From positions 17,233,735-17,297,734 of the forward strand of contig JAVLUZ010000142.1 in the NCBI GenBank assembly GCA_036768485.1: a DNA stretch of 64,000 nucleotides, written 5' to 3'. This document shows, piece by piece, positions 1 to 11,425 of the stretch. The position numbers and the translations under genes are program-made. The notes under the pieces were generated by a model that saw nothing but the letters and a program-made list of their open reading frames with translations, had not been told where the DNA came from and made no database searches. Origin of the DNA: Mermis nigrescens (taxonomy: Eukaryota > Nematoda > Enoplea > Mermithida > Mermithidae). Each line of letters starts with the position of its first letter. Position 1 is the stretch's first letter.

Positions 1-830
1 GCGTAAGTGCTTACAATCGACCTAAGGTGATTTTTTATTTATTAAAAATATATGATACTTTTACCTTTATATATTCATGGTGAGGTTTTGATTCAACACG
101 CACACTGTCGGCAGCACATTGCCTAAGTTATCAGCGAGAAAATAAAATAAAAAGTTGCCTAAATATTAAGCAAAGTGTGATCCAAGCTCTCAGACCGGTT
201 TATCAGCGGTCAAGATTCATATAGGCGTGAGTTTCAGGATTAAAGCCTGGTATTCTTTCGATATGTTTTTCGTTTCTTCGAGATCCAAAATGTTTAGAAA
301 ACTGGATCATTGCAATGAAAACAGATTCATTTCACGCAAAATTGCCAAAAGGTATTGCGCTTTTTATGTGGATATCCTCTTGGCAAGCATTATTCGTGTG
401 CGTGCATGATGTCTGAATTCTAAAAAATTGAAAAATATCGAAGTAAGCAATAATAATAAAAAAATTGAGACTAAAAAGTACAATATCAGGGTAAACGTTG
501 GTACAAAAAATTTTGAAAGGAAAAGCACAGGCTGTTTTCATTGATATGCCATAGTTCAGATTCATAATGGAGCGTGGCATTCCTGATAGGTCTGATCAAC
601 GAAGTAGAATTATTACCTAAATCTCATTGATGCTTTCTTCAATGAGACGACCAGAATAATCAGGATCCTTAATAAAACTCTCCAGATTTATTCAAATAAC
701 ATTCTTATCGCATCGGAAATTACGCTTTAGAATCGATCAATAGCAAGCGAGAAAAGTGCCACGGAATAGAAACAAATTAAGTGCTTGAACGATAGTTTTT
801 CAAACGCGAAAACCGATTCATAAGAACAAA
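1..830. other. Unassigned AT-rich sequence
   Basis: No gene, RNA or repeat boundary is recognised here. The reading frames on both strands are short, low in complexity and have no family-like motifs. The stretch ends at the target duplication of the first family A MITE. Confidence 0.5.
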
Positions 831-837
831 GTGCGAC

Positions 838-1106
838 CACACCTGGGCGTAGGGGGTTCGGGGGGTACGCACCCCCCCTCGCGAAGCCAAAATACCCCCC
901 CTCCCCCCAGAAATCAAGATACCCCCAGAATTCAATTTTTAAATTATTTTCGTTTTTTTTCGCAATTTTTTGATGCCAATGGATAGTGCTCAATGAGAAA
1001 CGTTGAAAAATTGTGTTTTTTCGCTTTACCACCATTTTTAAGGCCATTTTTTGACCTTTGGAAAACCTTGCACTCCTCCCGCCAGAATTTTCGTGCTGCC
1101 CACCTG
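838..1106 (+). mobile_element. MITE family A, copy 1
   Basis: This is a 269-bp copy of the commonest short repeat in the window. It starts CACACCTGGGCG and ends GCTGCCCACCTG, an inverted match in the outer ~11 bases. GTGCGAC flanks both sides (831-837 and 1107-1113) as a target duplication. Inside are the family hallmarks: runs of C with the phrase CCAGAAATCAA, a conserved core around ATGCCAATGGATAGTGCTC, then CCATTTTTAAGGCCATTTTT. It has no coding capacity. The 8-bp duplications of sister copies suggest mobilisation by a hAT-type transposase, which is an inference. Confidence 0.85.
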
Positions 1107-1516
1107 GTGCGACCCTTAAGCGATGCGTCGCAGTCAATATTTTAAAAATTACGTTTCGGGAATTCAAGTTCATAAATGATGGGCCCGCAATTCTGGGGAA
1201 CTTGAGGTTGAAAGAACTTCATGGGAAAAGAAGTTTAAAAAATTGATAGAAGACGGGAAAAACATTTTTTGACGTTTCCCATCGAGCTATTTCATTGCAT
1301 GAAATAGCCGGTGGAAAACTTCTCAAGAATGAAATTATGGAGTTCTTCGGAGATTTTTTGGAATCCGAGGATCCAACCTCTTGACTTCAGAGACCTCCAA
1401 ACCCTAAAGATTGTGATTAAAAATATGGCCATTCACGAAGATTGAATGACTGAGAAAGAGAGCGGAATAGATGTACATATTATTGTTGAGAATGGGACGA
1501 TCACGTGCTATGTATA

Positions 1517-2360
1517 ATGACTCCTTGATTAAAAGATCAAAGAGTTGGATGCTCGACTGACACCTTGGAAGCAATCTGATGTAATTGGATGATTGCTATT
1601 TGAGATATGTTTGTGAATAGCAGATAAGATATCGTCCTAAATTGGCTTTCCTGTAGTAAATGAGATGCAGTAAGCTCTGCAATTTTACTCCCAAATACAT
1701 GGCGAGTTTCGCCAATGTAAGTAGCCATACAGCTAGAACACGTACCTATACTTATATACTAAATTTGAGAGTAGCTTGCAGGTGCAGCATCCTTGTTCTT
1801 AAAAAACCGGCTGATAATATGACAGGTTTGTAAACAAACCTACTTAATCTGAGGATAAAATGCAGATATAAGCCTTAGAATTTTACTGCGTACATTGTAG
1901 CCATGCACACAGTGTAAGGCAAAACAAGAGAATAGCATAGTTTTTCACACCCGACTTCTTGTTTTACCTTACACTGGTGTGCATGGCTACAATGTACATA
2001 CGCAGCAGAATTCTAAAGCTTATGCATTTTACCCTCAGATTAGACCAAGGTTTGCTTACAAACCTGTCATGTGTATCAGCCGTTTTTTCAAGAACAAGGA
2101 TGCTATACCTGCAGGATACTCAAATTTTAGTATATAAGTATACGTGTTTTAGATGTATGGCTAGTTACATTGGCGAAACTCGCCGACATTTCGGGAGTAG
2201 AATTGCAGAGCATACTGGCATCTCGTTTGCTACAGGATTAGCTTATCTGCTATTTACAAACATATCTCAAATAGCAATCATCCAATTACATCAGATTGCT
2301 TCAAGGATATCAGTCGAGTATCCAACTCCTTTGATCCTCTAATCAATGAGTCATTCATTA
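1517..2360. repeat. Inverted pair of Penelope-type GIY-YIG fragments
   Basis: Two ~400-bp arms (about 1517-1930 on the minus strand and 1961-2360 on the plus strand) are diverged copies of each other in opposite orientation around a ~30-base loop. Each arm encodes a piece of a Penelope-like element: a linker, the phrase VYKYTCFRCMASYIGETRR (plus arm, about 2135-2190; ATYIGETRH in the minus arm), then residues like SRIAEH. YIGETRR fits the catalytic start of a GIY-YIG endonuclease, and the Cys pair before it fits Penelope proteins. Both arms have frameshifts and lack reverse transcriptase. They belong to a different lineage from the element at 52-55 kb. Confidence 0.75.
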
Positions 2361-2775
2361 TAGATGTACATATGTGTACCTGCCTATCGCTTGTTTTTCG
2401 AAAGCAGTGAGTGCTGAGCATACATAGACAGTTGCCCGATTCGGGGGGGGTTCAAAACTGGCAAAGATAAAAAAGCATGCTGAAAATTCGATTCTGGGGA
2501 TTATTGATTTTTAGGGTCTACTCAGATTATGGGTGTGTAACCCCAACCCTCCGACGCCCATGTGTAGAAGTCGAAAAAATGCTGAAAATACATATGTAGC
2601 ATACAGCTCTAATTTACGGAAAATTCGGTTGAAATTTGATATTTTATTACCAAGACATAAATATATTTTTCGAAGGAAAAATGACAGCGAGGCGAAAATT
2701 GACAATGCGATAAATAATCCTCCATCACATTCATCTAGAACTGCGTTTTCGAAGCTCAACTCTTAAGTGGAAGCA
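2361..2775. other. Unassigned spacer
   Basis: Nothing is recognised. There is a G run near 2443, and open frames overlap on both strands without family motifs. Confidence 0.4.
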
Positions 2776-3182
2776 TGGTTTTGTATTCAGCAAAGATTTT
2801 TTCCTGATGTGCAAAGACATGTATCATCATGCCTTGTAAGGGAAAACTGTAAAAAAGTCAAATATTTCCGTAAATTTCAGCGCTTCACGTTGAAATTAGT
2901 AATTGAGTGTTATATATTGTATATCTCTATAATGTCAAATTACATTTAGAAAAAATATCGATTTTTGGCGCTTCGCGCCGTTTTTAGACAATTTATAGTG
3001 TTATTTCTGGTCAGAAACCCTGAAATTAGCTAAAATACACTATCAAACGTGGAAAAACCCTGTTTTACCGCACATCGCTAAACTAACCATATGTTAGTAC
3101 CTAAAAATTTGCATGTACCAAATGTACCAAGACTTTTGGAGACCATCTTGTACATGTACAAAGGGGCCTTGTACAAAAAACA
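2776..3182 (+). mobile_element. Decayed family B element
   Basis: This is a shortened copy of the family B repeat (complete copy at 29910-30674). It begins near a TTTTGTATTCAGCAAAG motif and includes a GGCGC-TTC-GCGCC hairpin at 2967-2980. It ends with the family terminus at about 3110-3182, where a GTACAAAG-type motif and GTACAAAAAACACT are recognisable. The left end is too diverged to define a target duplication. It has no coding capacity. Confidence 0.6.
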
Positions 3183-3775
3183 CTAATTGGAAACCTCCGC
3201 CGAAAATTCATTACCAACGCAAAAATGTAAAGAATAGCGACCTTGTTGATCGGGCTTACCTTTTGACAAGACCAAGCACAACGAACGCCTTAAGCCCACC
3301 GTGGGCACGGAGAGACCCCATGAAGTCGGCAGATCCCTCACCTGAAATCGATAGAATTCCCAGAATCGAATTTTTGACATGTTTTTTTTGGTAATCTTGG
3401 AAAGTTTACACTATCCAGAGTCTAGACTCTCCAGAATTCGGCTGCTGCCCACACTATGCTTAACGCCGTTTCAGAATCAAAAGACGGTGAATATGCTAAG
3501 GTGCTTACCACAATTTGTGCACGCAGATCATGCTTTCAACTATAAAATATTTAATGAGTATGTATGTACACTCTACATATCGTTTCGATCGAGTGTCCGG
3601 TCAGGTCAACCAACACGCATTAATCGATGTTTAAACCTGCAAATTGAAGGTTTAACTAACCAGCCGAATATGAACCAATGACGATCAGTAATCCGGGAAA
3701 GTAATTTTCAATATTGTAAAGCAATTGAAAAAACCTGCTTACCATTTGTTATTCACGTTTTCAACTAAAGAAATA
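3183..3775. other. Unassigned sequence between repeats
   Basis: No convincing gene or RNA is present. The short frames on both strands overlap one another and resemble nothing I know. Confidence 0.4.
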
Positions 3776-4959
3776 CATCATAGGGTAGCGCGTTAGCGCG
3801 TACCTATAATATACTTGGGTACTCCTAACACCTTGTGCAACCCCCTACAGCTGTAACAGGACACTTCTGGAAGGTGCGGTTTTTATAAAAGAAAGATAAT
3901 AAAAAATTTGTTGCCTGTGTTTTTTTGTTTTTTCTTGAATTTCAAAACTTACTGTGTAAAGAAGGTGTGAAGTTTTTTGTGTAACGTTATAACCTAGGAC
4001 AAATTTTGGGACCTTTTTATCACGGCATGTGGACAACTGAGTATTAATGACTCGACCAATTAAACAGCATAGGATTAATAGAGGGATGAATTCTACAAAT
4101 GACCATTTTTTGGTTTTTTGAAATTCGAAATAGTTCTCGAATGACAGTGTAAAGAGTGCGAAAATCTGGGGGTGAAAAAGCACTTTTTGGCCGAGTTTTC
4201 AACCTGCTTGTGTCCGATACTAACTCCAGTTATGAGTTTTTTAAAATGTTTTCTGACAGAAATGTAGAGCGGATCAAGGGCTACATTCTGCATATAAGCA
4301 AAGTCTTCTACGCTTTATGGTGAGTTAGATCCTGGGGTTTAAAGTTTACACTCTAGTGGATGGTGTAAAAACGGATTTTAACTAAGATTTATCTGCCAAA
4401 TTTTTCCACTTATGAGTCAGGGTAAATTGAATACAGCAGTAATAAAGTGCCTCTTAGGGGCTACACATCGCAGCAAACCGCATTTAAAAAACGCAATATT
4501 GAGTCATTTATGGGGGTGTAAAGTTCGAAATCAGAGGTAAAAAATGGGCGAAAAAACACGTTTTTTCCGAATTGTTTGATTGATAAATCATGCCAAATAA
4601 TTTTTGCAACAGAATTCTGGCACACAGGAATGTACTACGATTTAAAAAAGCTACAAATTCCCTCAAGAAACAAACCGAATTTCTTTAAACTCAATGGGGA
4701 GTTCGGTACGGAATTTTAAAGTTTACAGAGTTCTAAATGATGGAAAATACGCTTTTGTTGCGTTTTTTGTCTCGCCACTTTCTCCGTCCAGAAGTCGTGG
4801 ATAAGTCCAATAGAATAAAAATAAAGTGCTTGAGTATCGCGTGCATGTCAAAGCAAATTGTCTATACATTAATATTTAGCGAGTGTAGAAGTCAAAATTT
4901 GGTGAGTTTTAAATGCGTTTCTGTCTTGTTTTTTCTGCCTGCTTCTCCGGTTACGAGTC

Positions 4960-6200
4960 AGGGACACGTTTATCAAGTCTAGAAATGGACCAGAATCAAA
5001 TTTGATATGCCAGTCTGGCGCATATGTTTACACTCTACGGTGTTGTAAAGTAGTTTACATCAATTGTTAGTTTGCCCATAGAACATTATGCAGACTTAAT
5101 TTTTTCATAAATATTAATCGTAATATCGGAACAATATCAAAATTACGAATCTGACCAAAATCTTCTTTACACTAGGTGTTTACATGAAGTTTACACTACA
5201 TATATATTTATCTTCGTTTTTGAGCATTCCTGGAAACCTAATTTTTTCCTGGAGCCTAGAAGTTTTCAAAGGATCAAATGTGAGACGTCACGTAGGCGCG
5301 TTTGTTTACATCCAACAGCGATGCAAAGTAGTTTACATTCATTGTTTATATGTCCTCAGACCATTGTAGAGACATGCATTTTTTCTCATGAATGTTGATC
5401 ATAATATCCGAGTAATATCAGATTTCAAATTCGACAAAATCCTCTTTACACTAGGCGGTTGTGTAAAGTTTATACTGTTAATTAATCTTCGTTCTAGAGC
5501 TTTTGCGAAAACCTGATTTTTTTTGCCGAAATCTGAAAATTTACATGGAATCAAATAAGGGACGTCAGCTTGGCGCGTTGTTTACACTCGTCATATATAA
5601 AGTGGTTCGTTCTAGAGCTTTCGCGAAAACCTAAATTTTTTGCCGAAATCTGAAAATTTACATAGAATCAAATAAGGGACGTCAGGTGGGCGCGTTTGTT
5701 TACACTCAACAGTGATGTAAAGTGGTTTACATATGTGTCTATTTGTCATTAAATCGTTATGGAGACGTACTTTTTTCATGAATGTTGATCGTAATATCCG
5801 AGTAATATCGAATTTACAAATCCGACTAAAATCTTCTTTAATTGTTGCTAGTGTAAAGTTTGGCTAATTTATATAATAAGCTTCATTCTAGAGCTCTCGG
5901 TACCTTATTTTTTCCTAAAGTCGTAAAAATATATATGGAAACAGATGTGATACGTCACTAGGCGCACATGGTAGTGTAAAGTGATTAACACCTAATGTTA
6001 ATTTGTTCTAGAACATTATAGGTGTTTCATTTTCAATAATTGCTGATCGTTATATCAGAGCAATATCGAAATTATTAATCCCACTAAAATTCTTTACACT
6101 CTTGAGTAAAGTTTAAAATGTAAATTAAGTTTAGCTCTAGAAAGTTTTGGAAGCATATTTCTTTACGGGATGTTCTACGTAACATAAGAATTACTAATCA
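4960..6200 (+). repeat. Tandem array of ~290-bp units inside family G
   Basis: Roughly four to five diverged units begin near 4960, 5265, 5560 (partial), 5690 and 5950. Each repeats the same order: GACGTCA with GGCGCG, TTTACACT, GTAAAGTGGTTTACAT, a Cys-less AT-rich spacer with GTTGATCGTAATATC, then CTTTACACT and GTGTAAAGTTT. The opposed TTTACAC and GTGTAAA motifs could pair. Units decay towards 6200. The matching array in the right copy of G runs from about 58000 to 59350 on the opposite strand. Confidence 0.7.
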
Positions 6201-8144
6201 GAATGTTGTTTCTTCTACAACTAGTATTGCAAAGTTTAAACCATTCAATTATTAGAAGAACCGCACAGTAAATGAAATCTAGTATTGTATTTCCAAATCT
6301 TGCTAATTAAAAGTGGGGTACTAGCAAAGAAAAATGCTCCGATGGAACAAAAAAGGAATATACTTGGGATTGTGAATTATCGAGGATGCAAAAAGGAGGG
6401 GACTAGGAAAAAATCTCCCTATGGTATATGCCAAAAATCGCAAAATATGTTAAAAATCAGACTTTTTCTAAACAATGCAAAAAATCGAAGTATATTCTGC
6501 GGCCTTTGAAAAATGTAAAAGTTTAGTAAACAATTGTTGTAGACATGTGTAAAAGAGTATCTACATAAGGTCTGTTGCACGTCAGCTTCCGTGTTTCCTA
6601 CTGCTTTGAACCAACAATATCATCGATTGTCTTGAATGCATCGATATGTACTATTTCATTCAATCCGCTTAGCTACTGCATTGCTAATTCGCTGCTTTTT
6701 TCAATCAATTTTTTTGGAAATTTGAATATTGCTTGCACTTTGACACTTAGAATGACTGTATCTGCTAAGTGACACATGCTTAGTAATAATGAAATACGAA
6801 CAACTTAATTATGATTTATTAACAGCATTTCACTTTCAGTCACATTATTAAGCAACTCAAAAAGTTGAATGATCGCCTGCAAAAAGTTGCATTACGTAAT
6901 ATGCTTTTAAGATATTATGTCAATCAGAGAAAAATATTTTAAAATAATACGTTTTTTCAGAGACCGCAGAATATACTTCGATTTTTTCATTGTTTAGAGA
7001 AAGTCTGATTTTTAACATATTTTGCGATTTTTGGCATATAACATAGGGAGATTTTTCCTAGTCCCCTCCTTTTACATCCTCGATAATTCTAGCGTTGGTA
7101 AAAGTCCGGGAAAATAAAGACTTCCGGACTATAGTCCGGACTAAAAAATCCAATTTTAAAAGACTATCGGACCATGGTCCGGACTGTGATCCTTTAAAAA
7201 AAGACTAGTCCGGACCACAGTCCTTTAATGCTATGCTACTTTGTTGCTTTTATTTCCCCCATCAAATTTTTATCCAGTTTGCCACAAACTTTATCAGTGT
7301 ATTTATTCAGTTAACAAGCAACTAAACGCACATAAGCGTGGGGGAAGGAATATTTAGAGTTTAACTTCCCAACCCGAAATTCTGGAAAACCTCCAAATTA
7401 TGTTAGACCCCGGAATTCTATTTTTAGCACATTTCTCGGTCACTTATACCACCAGACCCACAGAATTTGTTCGCTGCCAATGTTGGTTCCAACTGCCCCA
7501 CTGTTATAATCATATATGCACAGCACGACCGGTCTGGAAAAGGAGTGTTGAGCCAAAAATTGACCTCAAAACTGGTATGAATGTTAAAATAGCGTAAAAA
7601 CTACGCTAATCCACATTTTGTGGCTATTTCAAAGCAGATTAGCGTAAAAGTTTTGATTTTCATTCAATTTTAACACTTATCTGTCCTTTTTTCACTAGAA
7701 CATTTTTCATTTTTTCTGGCATTGTAGAGTAGATCATAATGAGCAGGGATCCATTCTTGCGAGATGACTCGAATGAGGCGAAATCCTGGATTGCGCACAA
7801 ATGCTGAAGCTTCAATTCTGGCAGGTCTACCAGTTTCTCAGAAAGACTTATTCTGAAAATGTAAACCTGCACACTCGTTTATGGTCTCGATGAAATATAC
7901 GAATTCGGAAAATAGTCAAAAAAATATCTTTCATAAAAAATTAATATTGCCCGATTTTATTATATCGTATAATAGCGATTGCAGTAATGGTGAGACTGCT
8001 GGGATTACTGGTGGGACTGTTGGAACGGTGGGGCTCTTGGGACTGGTGGGTCTGTTAGGATTGGTGGGGCTGTTGTGATTAATGTTGGGGCTGTTGAGAC
8101 ATTACCCATGCACGCGCAGGTTAGGGGTCTGCTGGGGTTTTGAC

Positions 8145-8297
8145 CACACCTGGGCGTGGGGGGCATGTACCTCCAGAAACCAAATACCCCCCCCCAGAAA
8201 TCAATGGTGTTTTTCGCCATACCACCATTTTTTAGGCCATTTTTCGACCTTCGAAAAAATCTTGCACCCCCCTGAATTTTCTTGCTGCCCACGTTTG
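8145..8297 (+). mobile_element. MITE family A, copy 2 (internally deleted)
   Basis: This 153-bp copy has termini CACACCTGGGCG and GCCCACGTTTG and a perfect 8-bp duplication GTTTTGAC (8137-8144 and 8298-8305). It lacks the central ATGCCAATGGATAGTGCTC block but keeps the ACCACCATTTTT part and the C-rich ends. Confidence 0.85.
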
Positions 8298-9194
8298 GTT
8301 TTGACCCCCCAGATCCGTGCTGACCCCCCAGAATGGCCAAAAAGTGCCACTGACCCCCCATAAATTTTTTTTGTTTCAGAAAATTTTTTGAAGCTCTGCA
8401 AAAAGTAACTTAAGTGATAAAAATGTATTGGAGGTTGTTTTTTTCACATAAATTATCATCAGAATTGACCTTTGAGAGACCTTTTTGCATAAGAGAGGGG
8501 AAATTTTGAATTTTTTTGAAAAATTTTTGTTGAAAAAGTTGTTTCAATGGATGCGCGACATCGAGAAACGTCGTGCCCATGGACCATTTTTATCGCTTTT
8601 CTTATGTTTGGAAAAAAATTTGACCTTGACCACCAGAATTTCTAAGCTGTACATGTGTAGTTTTAGTAGGTGCATCTGTCATTTTTCATGAATTTTAACA
8701 GCGTTTTTCTTGAATTAAAATGAAGCAGCTTTTTTATAGTATTGCATTTTGTGTTGTTAGGTAATGTATCGTTTGTGATATTTGACAGTGATATCCCTCT
8801 GAAATAATACACCCTTTCATTCTTACAAGCGATCGAAAGAAGCATTTGTTTCTCCTGTTTAACCACAATGATGCCATATTCCAGGCATCACACGTTTCTG
8901 TGAATATTTAATGTCGTTTTGTTTACAAAGTTGTCAATCAAAGCTGTTGTAATAATTTTTACATTTTTCATGCCACAATTTCATGCCCATTGGTAAAAGT
9001 CTAAACTTGTGACTTTTTTCTTTTTAGACAAATTTTACTGATATCATTTTTATGTAAAAAGCTCTAAACTTCAAATTTTCCTCAGCTCTCCCTCAGACCC
9101 CTCTGGGGGCTGTTATATTAGTCCTGCCATCAAAGATCCATGTGGGCTTGGGCGATTTACGCCCTCCTTTTTAGCAATACAAATTGCTGCACAA

Positions 9195-9375
9195 AAAATA
9201 TTTTTATCTGGATCTGGATCTGTATCTGAATCTTTTTAAATTTTGATCTGACAAAACGATCTGGATCTGGATTTGGTTATTTTCTGATCTGGTTATCTGA
9301 TCTGGATCTGGATCTGCCAGAAAATTTGAACCCGATCTTTATCTGGATCTGGATCTGGGTAAAAATCTGCATCTT
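9195..9375 (+). repeat. GGATCT hexamer repeats
   Basis: Irregular runs of ATCTGG/GGATCT lie just inside the right end of the nested family H segment. Similar runs occur at 35110-35230, 36960-37020 and 41880-42035, always beside an H-type boundary. They are therefore subterminal repeats of that family rather than a chance microsatellite. Confidence 0.75.
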
Positions 9376-9978
9376 TTACATCACTACCGCCACTTTAACA
9401 AGTGAGGCATAATGGGAGAAAATCGCCTGAAAAGAAATTTACTTTTTCTTTCCTTCCAGTATTTGAAAATCTCATCATCAGAAATCTCCATATCAGTCGT
9501 TTAAGGTCGGTCGGTCGGTGGGCGACCCGTAAGTGGAAATGTGCATCCCTTGCAAATACCTTTGTTTTCATCTTTATTATGTATATACAAAATAATCATG
9601 AATTTAGCCGAATTTTTAGTTTGATATTTTCCAAGCTCTACTGTAAAAAGCGCTACACAACAAAAAGCGCGTGTATAACTTGAGAGAAAAAATCTACAGT
9701 AATAACACTAAATAATATTTTGTGAATTAAAGATCAACTTGAGGATCATAGTCCGTAGTCCGGACCGTGATCCTAAAAAAGACTACGATCCGGTAGTGCA
9801 CTACGGTTTCAAAAAGGACCAGTCCTTACAGTCTGAGGATCATAAGGATCAGTCCTGGACCATGATCCGGCAGTCCTTAGTCCGACTTTTGCCAACGCTA
9901 GATAATTCACAATCCCAAGTATATTCCCCTTTTTTGTTCCATCGGAGCATTTTTCTTTTCGCTAGCATGTACATATGT

Positions 9979-11017
9979 AGGTATCAACCACCTCTCCGAT
10001 GAAACATTTTACATAGATCACGGTGATAGCTGGCTCTATCAATATTTACACAACAGTTTAGAGTAATAAAACGTATCGACGATAGGATGATAGGTAAACT
10101 ATGTGCCAGATAATGAAAAATTATGACTATAGCTAGTTTCATTTTGACTTCGAGGTTTTCAGAACAATTTAAAGCGACTACAAAAGTGTTCTAAAGAAAT
10201 GTGACATTCTATGGTATGTCGAGTCCATACGAACACGTATGCCTGTGTAAGATTCTTTACAGCATCACAATTGCAAACCCCTTTTTTCTGTAACCTAATT
10301 ATTGTTGATTAATTTAAAAGAAAAACGCAAATTCAAATGAAACAGGCTATTAAAACTGTTACTCAGACGACAAACCCAATTGTAAGACTCGCGGCGCGGC
10401 GAGAACCACCTTGGTAAAGAACTTCATTGGTTTAGGTAAGGTTTCCAAGTCAGCCCAAACAAGATGTATGTACATACAGTATGCTTCATATAACTTCGTG
10501 CATAATGTTTAAAAATGATTACCGGCAATAAGCTTACAGATTGCGCTTTTATATGTAGCATTGATCTGTTATATAATTATCGTACCTAACCTCTCGGCTT
10601 ACTGTCGGATGAAAATTCTTCAAATTTATGCACGAAGTTGTAGGAAACAGACTATATGTAGGTAACGCGGTTCATATCTGACCAGATCGGGAAATCGTGT
10701 CGCGGACGAACAGAAGAGTCTCGCTCCAGAGAGTGATGAAGAGAGGCAGCACAAAATATCGGCGCAAAAGTTGTCTGGTTGGTCAGGCGTAGGTATATAT
10801 TATAAGAAGAATTTGAAACTTGCGTACACTACCTACCTACAGCACTCTAAATGAATCGTGGAATTTGATATTTTCAGCAAAATAAGTAAGCTAGCAAGAA
10901 CACAGTTCCCACTTATATTTTCTTATTACTGTGAGTACAAATTACTCGTAAAATCAGGAAAGGATAGGAAATGGGATTGAAGACTAAAGAATAGAAAGGG
11001 GAGGAGGAGGGAGGAAG
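9979..11017. other. Unassigned sequence with a short inverted repeat
   Basis: No gene is recognised. About 10485-10515 (with CATAACTTCGTGC-like sequence) returns inverted at about 10615-10650 (GCACGAAGTTG), and a similar motif recurs near 63865. This suggests ends of a small unidentified repeat. Polypurine sequence precedes the family C insertion at 11026. Confidence 0.45.
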
Positions 11018-11281
11018 TGGAGCACTAGTGATCGACCGGGGCGACTTTTTGGCCGGGGCCGGGGCGGTACCGGGGCTGAAAAAATCCCCGGCCCGGGCCG
11101 GGGCCGGGGCCGGGGCTGGCCGGGGTGAGACAAAAAATATTATTGCATGACACATACTTGGGGTGGGCATAGGAAAAGAAATAATGAGCGACTGCTCCAT
11201 TCAGTAGTAAATGGCAAGCGCAAAGGTAGGTGCGCCTTTTCATATCAAGTTTTATTACTATTTATGTCACAAGAAACAAAT

Positions 11282-11425
11282 TTAGTCCAGTTTTTCATTG
11301 TCTGAATCATCAATAAAGTCTGTGTCGCTGCTATTAGCACACTCTATATCATTTGAATCTTCGCTACTGCTACTGCTGCTGTAGCGATTTGATGCAATAG
11401 GTATTGGATGTAATAAATGAGACAT
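11282..11425 (-). CDS. Small Ser/Asp-rich frame conserved in family C
   Basis: The frame is 47 codons, starting MSHLLHPIPIA. It then has a run of five to six serines followed by an acidic stretch (EDSNDIECANSSD, then FIDDSDNEKLD) and a stop. The other two family C copies hold the same frame at the same length (15826-15969 and 38970-39113) with only a few substitutions. I do not recognise the protein. The acidic, serine-rich composition would suit a disordered segment, perhaps the remnant of an exon of the lost transposase or of a captured host gene. It may also simply be young neutral sequence, since the whole element is similar between copies. Confidence 0.35.
   Translation of the reverse strand: MSHLLHPIPIASNRYSSSSSSEDSNDIECANSSDTDFIDDSDNEKLD

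Larger units (their letters stand above)
7330..9387. mobile_element. Family H segment nested in family F
   Basis: This segment matches the family H material at 35.1-42.0 kb. Its 7400-8090 part is mirrored at about 35880-36530, and 8330-9120 matches 37030-37940. Its right end, GGATCTGG-type repeats followed by TTTTACATCACTA at 9387, equals the right end of H at 42048. The left boundary is approximate because no clear left terminus is visible. It has no coding capacity. Confidence 0.6.
7090..9900. mobile_element. Family F hAT-type element inserted in family G
   Basis: The termini are TAGCGTTGGTAAAAGTC on the left and, as reverse complement, TAGCGTTGGCAAAAGTC on the right. The 8-bp target duplication GATAATTC is perfect (7082-7089 and 9901-9908), as expected for hAT transposition. 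Subterminal zones 7100-7230 and 9745-9885 are packed with short palindromes built from AGTCCGGACT and GGACCATGGTCC. The middle holds material of family H (about 7330-9387), including a minisatellite, a MITE (8145-8297) and GGATCT repeats. No intact transposase frame exists, so this copy is non-autonomous or gutted. Confidence 0.85.
3776..9978 (+). mobile_element. Family G tandem-repeat element, left copy (split by a hAT-type element)
   Basis: This is a long non-coding element whose inverted counterpart lies at 56457-60342. The outer end carries TAGCGCGTTAGCGCG. From about 3840 to 6200 it consists of diverged ~290-bp units, each with motifs such as GTGTAAAGT and TTTACACT facing each other. It ends in an inverted module: about 6318-6505 reappears reversed at 6955-7081 and, beyond the insertion, at 9909-9965. 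The family F element at 7090-9900 interrupts it. Removing the insertion and one copy of its duplication leaves ~3.4 kb, close to the 3.9-kb right copy. No transposase or reverse transcriptase is seen. The class is unknown; a hAT-like non-autonomous element or a Helentron-type element with internal tandem repeats are both possible. Confidence 0.65.

Noticed and set aside
727..1173. 148-codon minus frame
   Set aside because: It is a by-product of the family A MITE. Similar frames recur wherever that repeat occurs (50689-51159, 51636-51983, 8005-8361).
10485..10510. ATAACTTCGT motif resembling half of a loxP site
   Set aside because: Only about ten bases match one arm. There is no 8-bp spacer with the opposite arm, and the motif is part of a small inverted repeat that also occurs near 63865.
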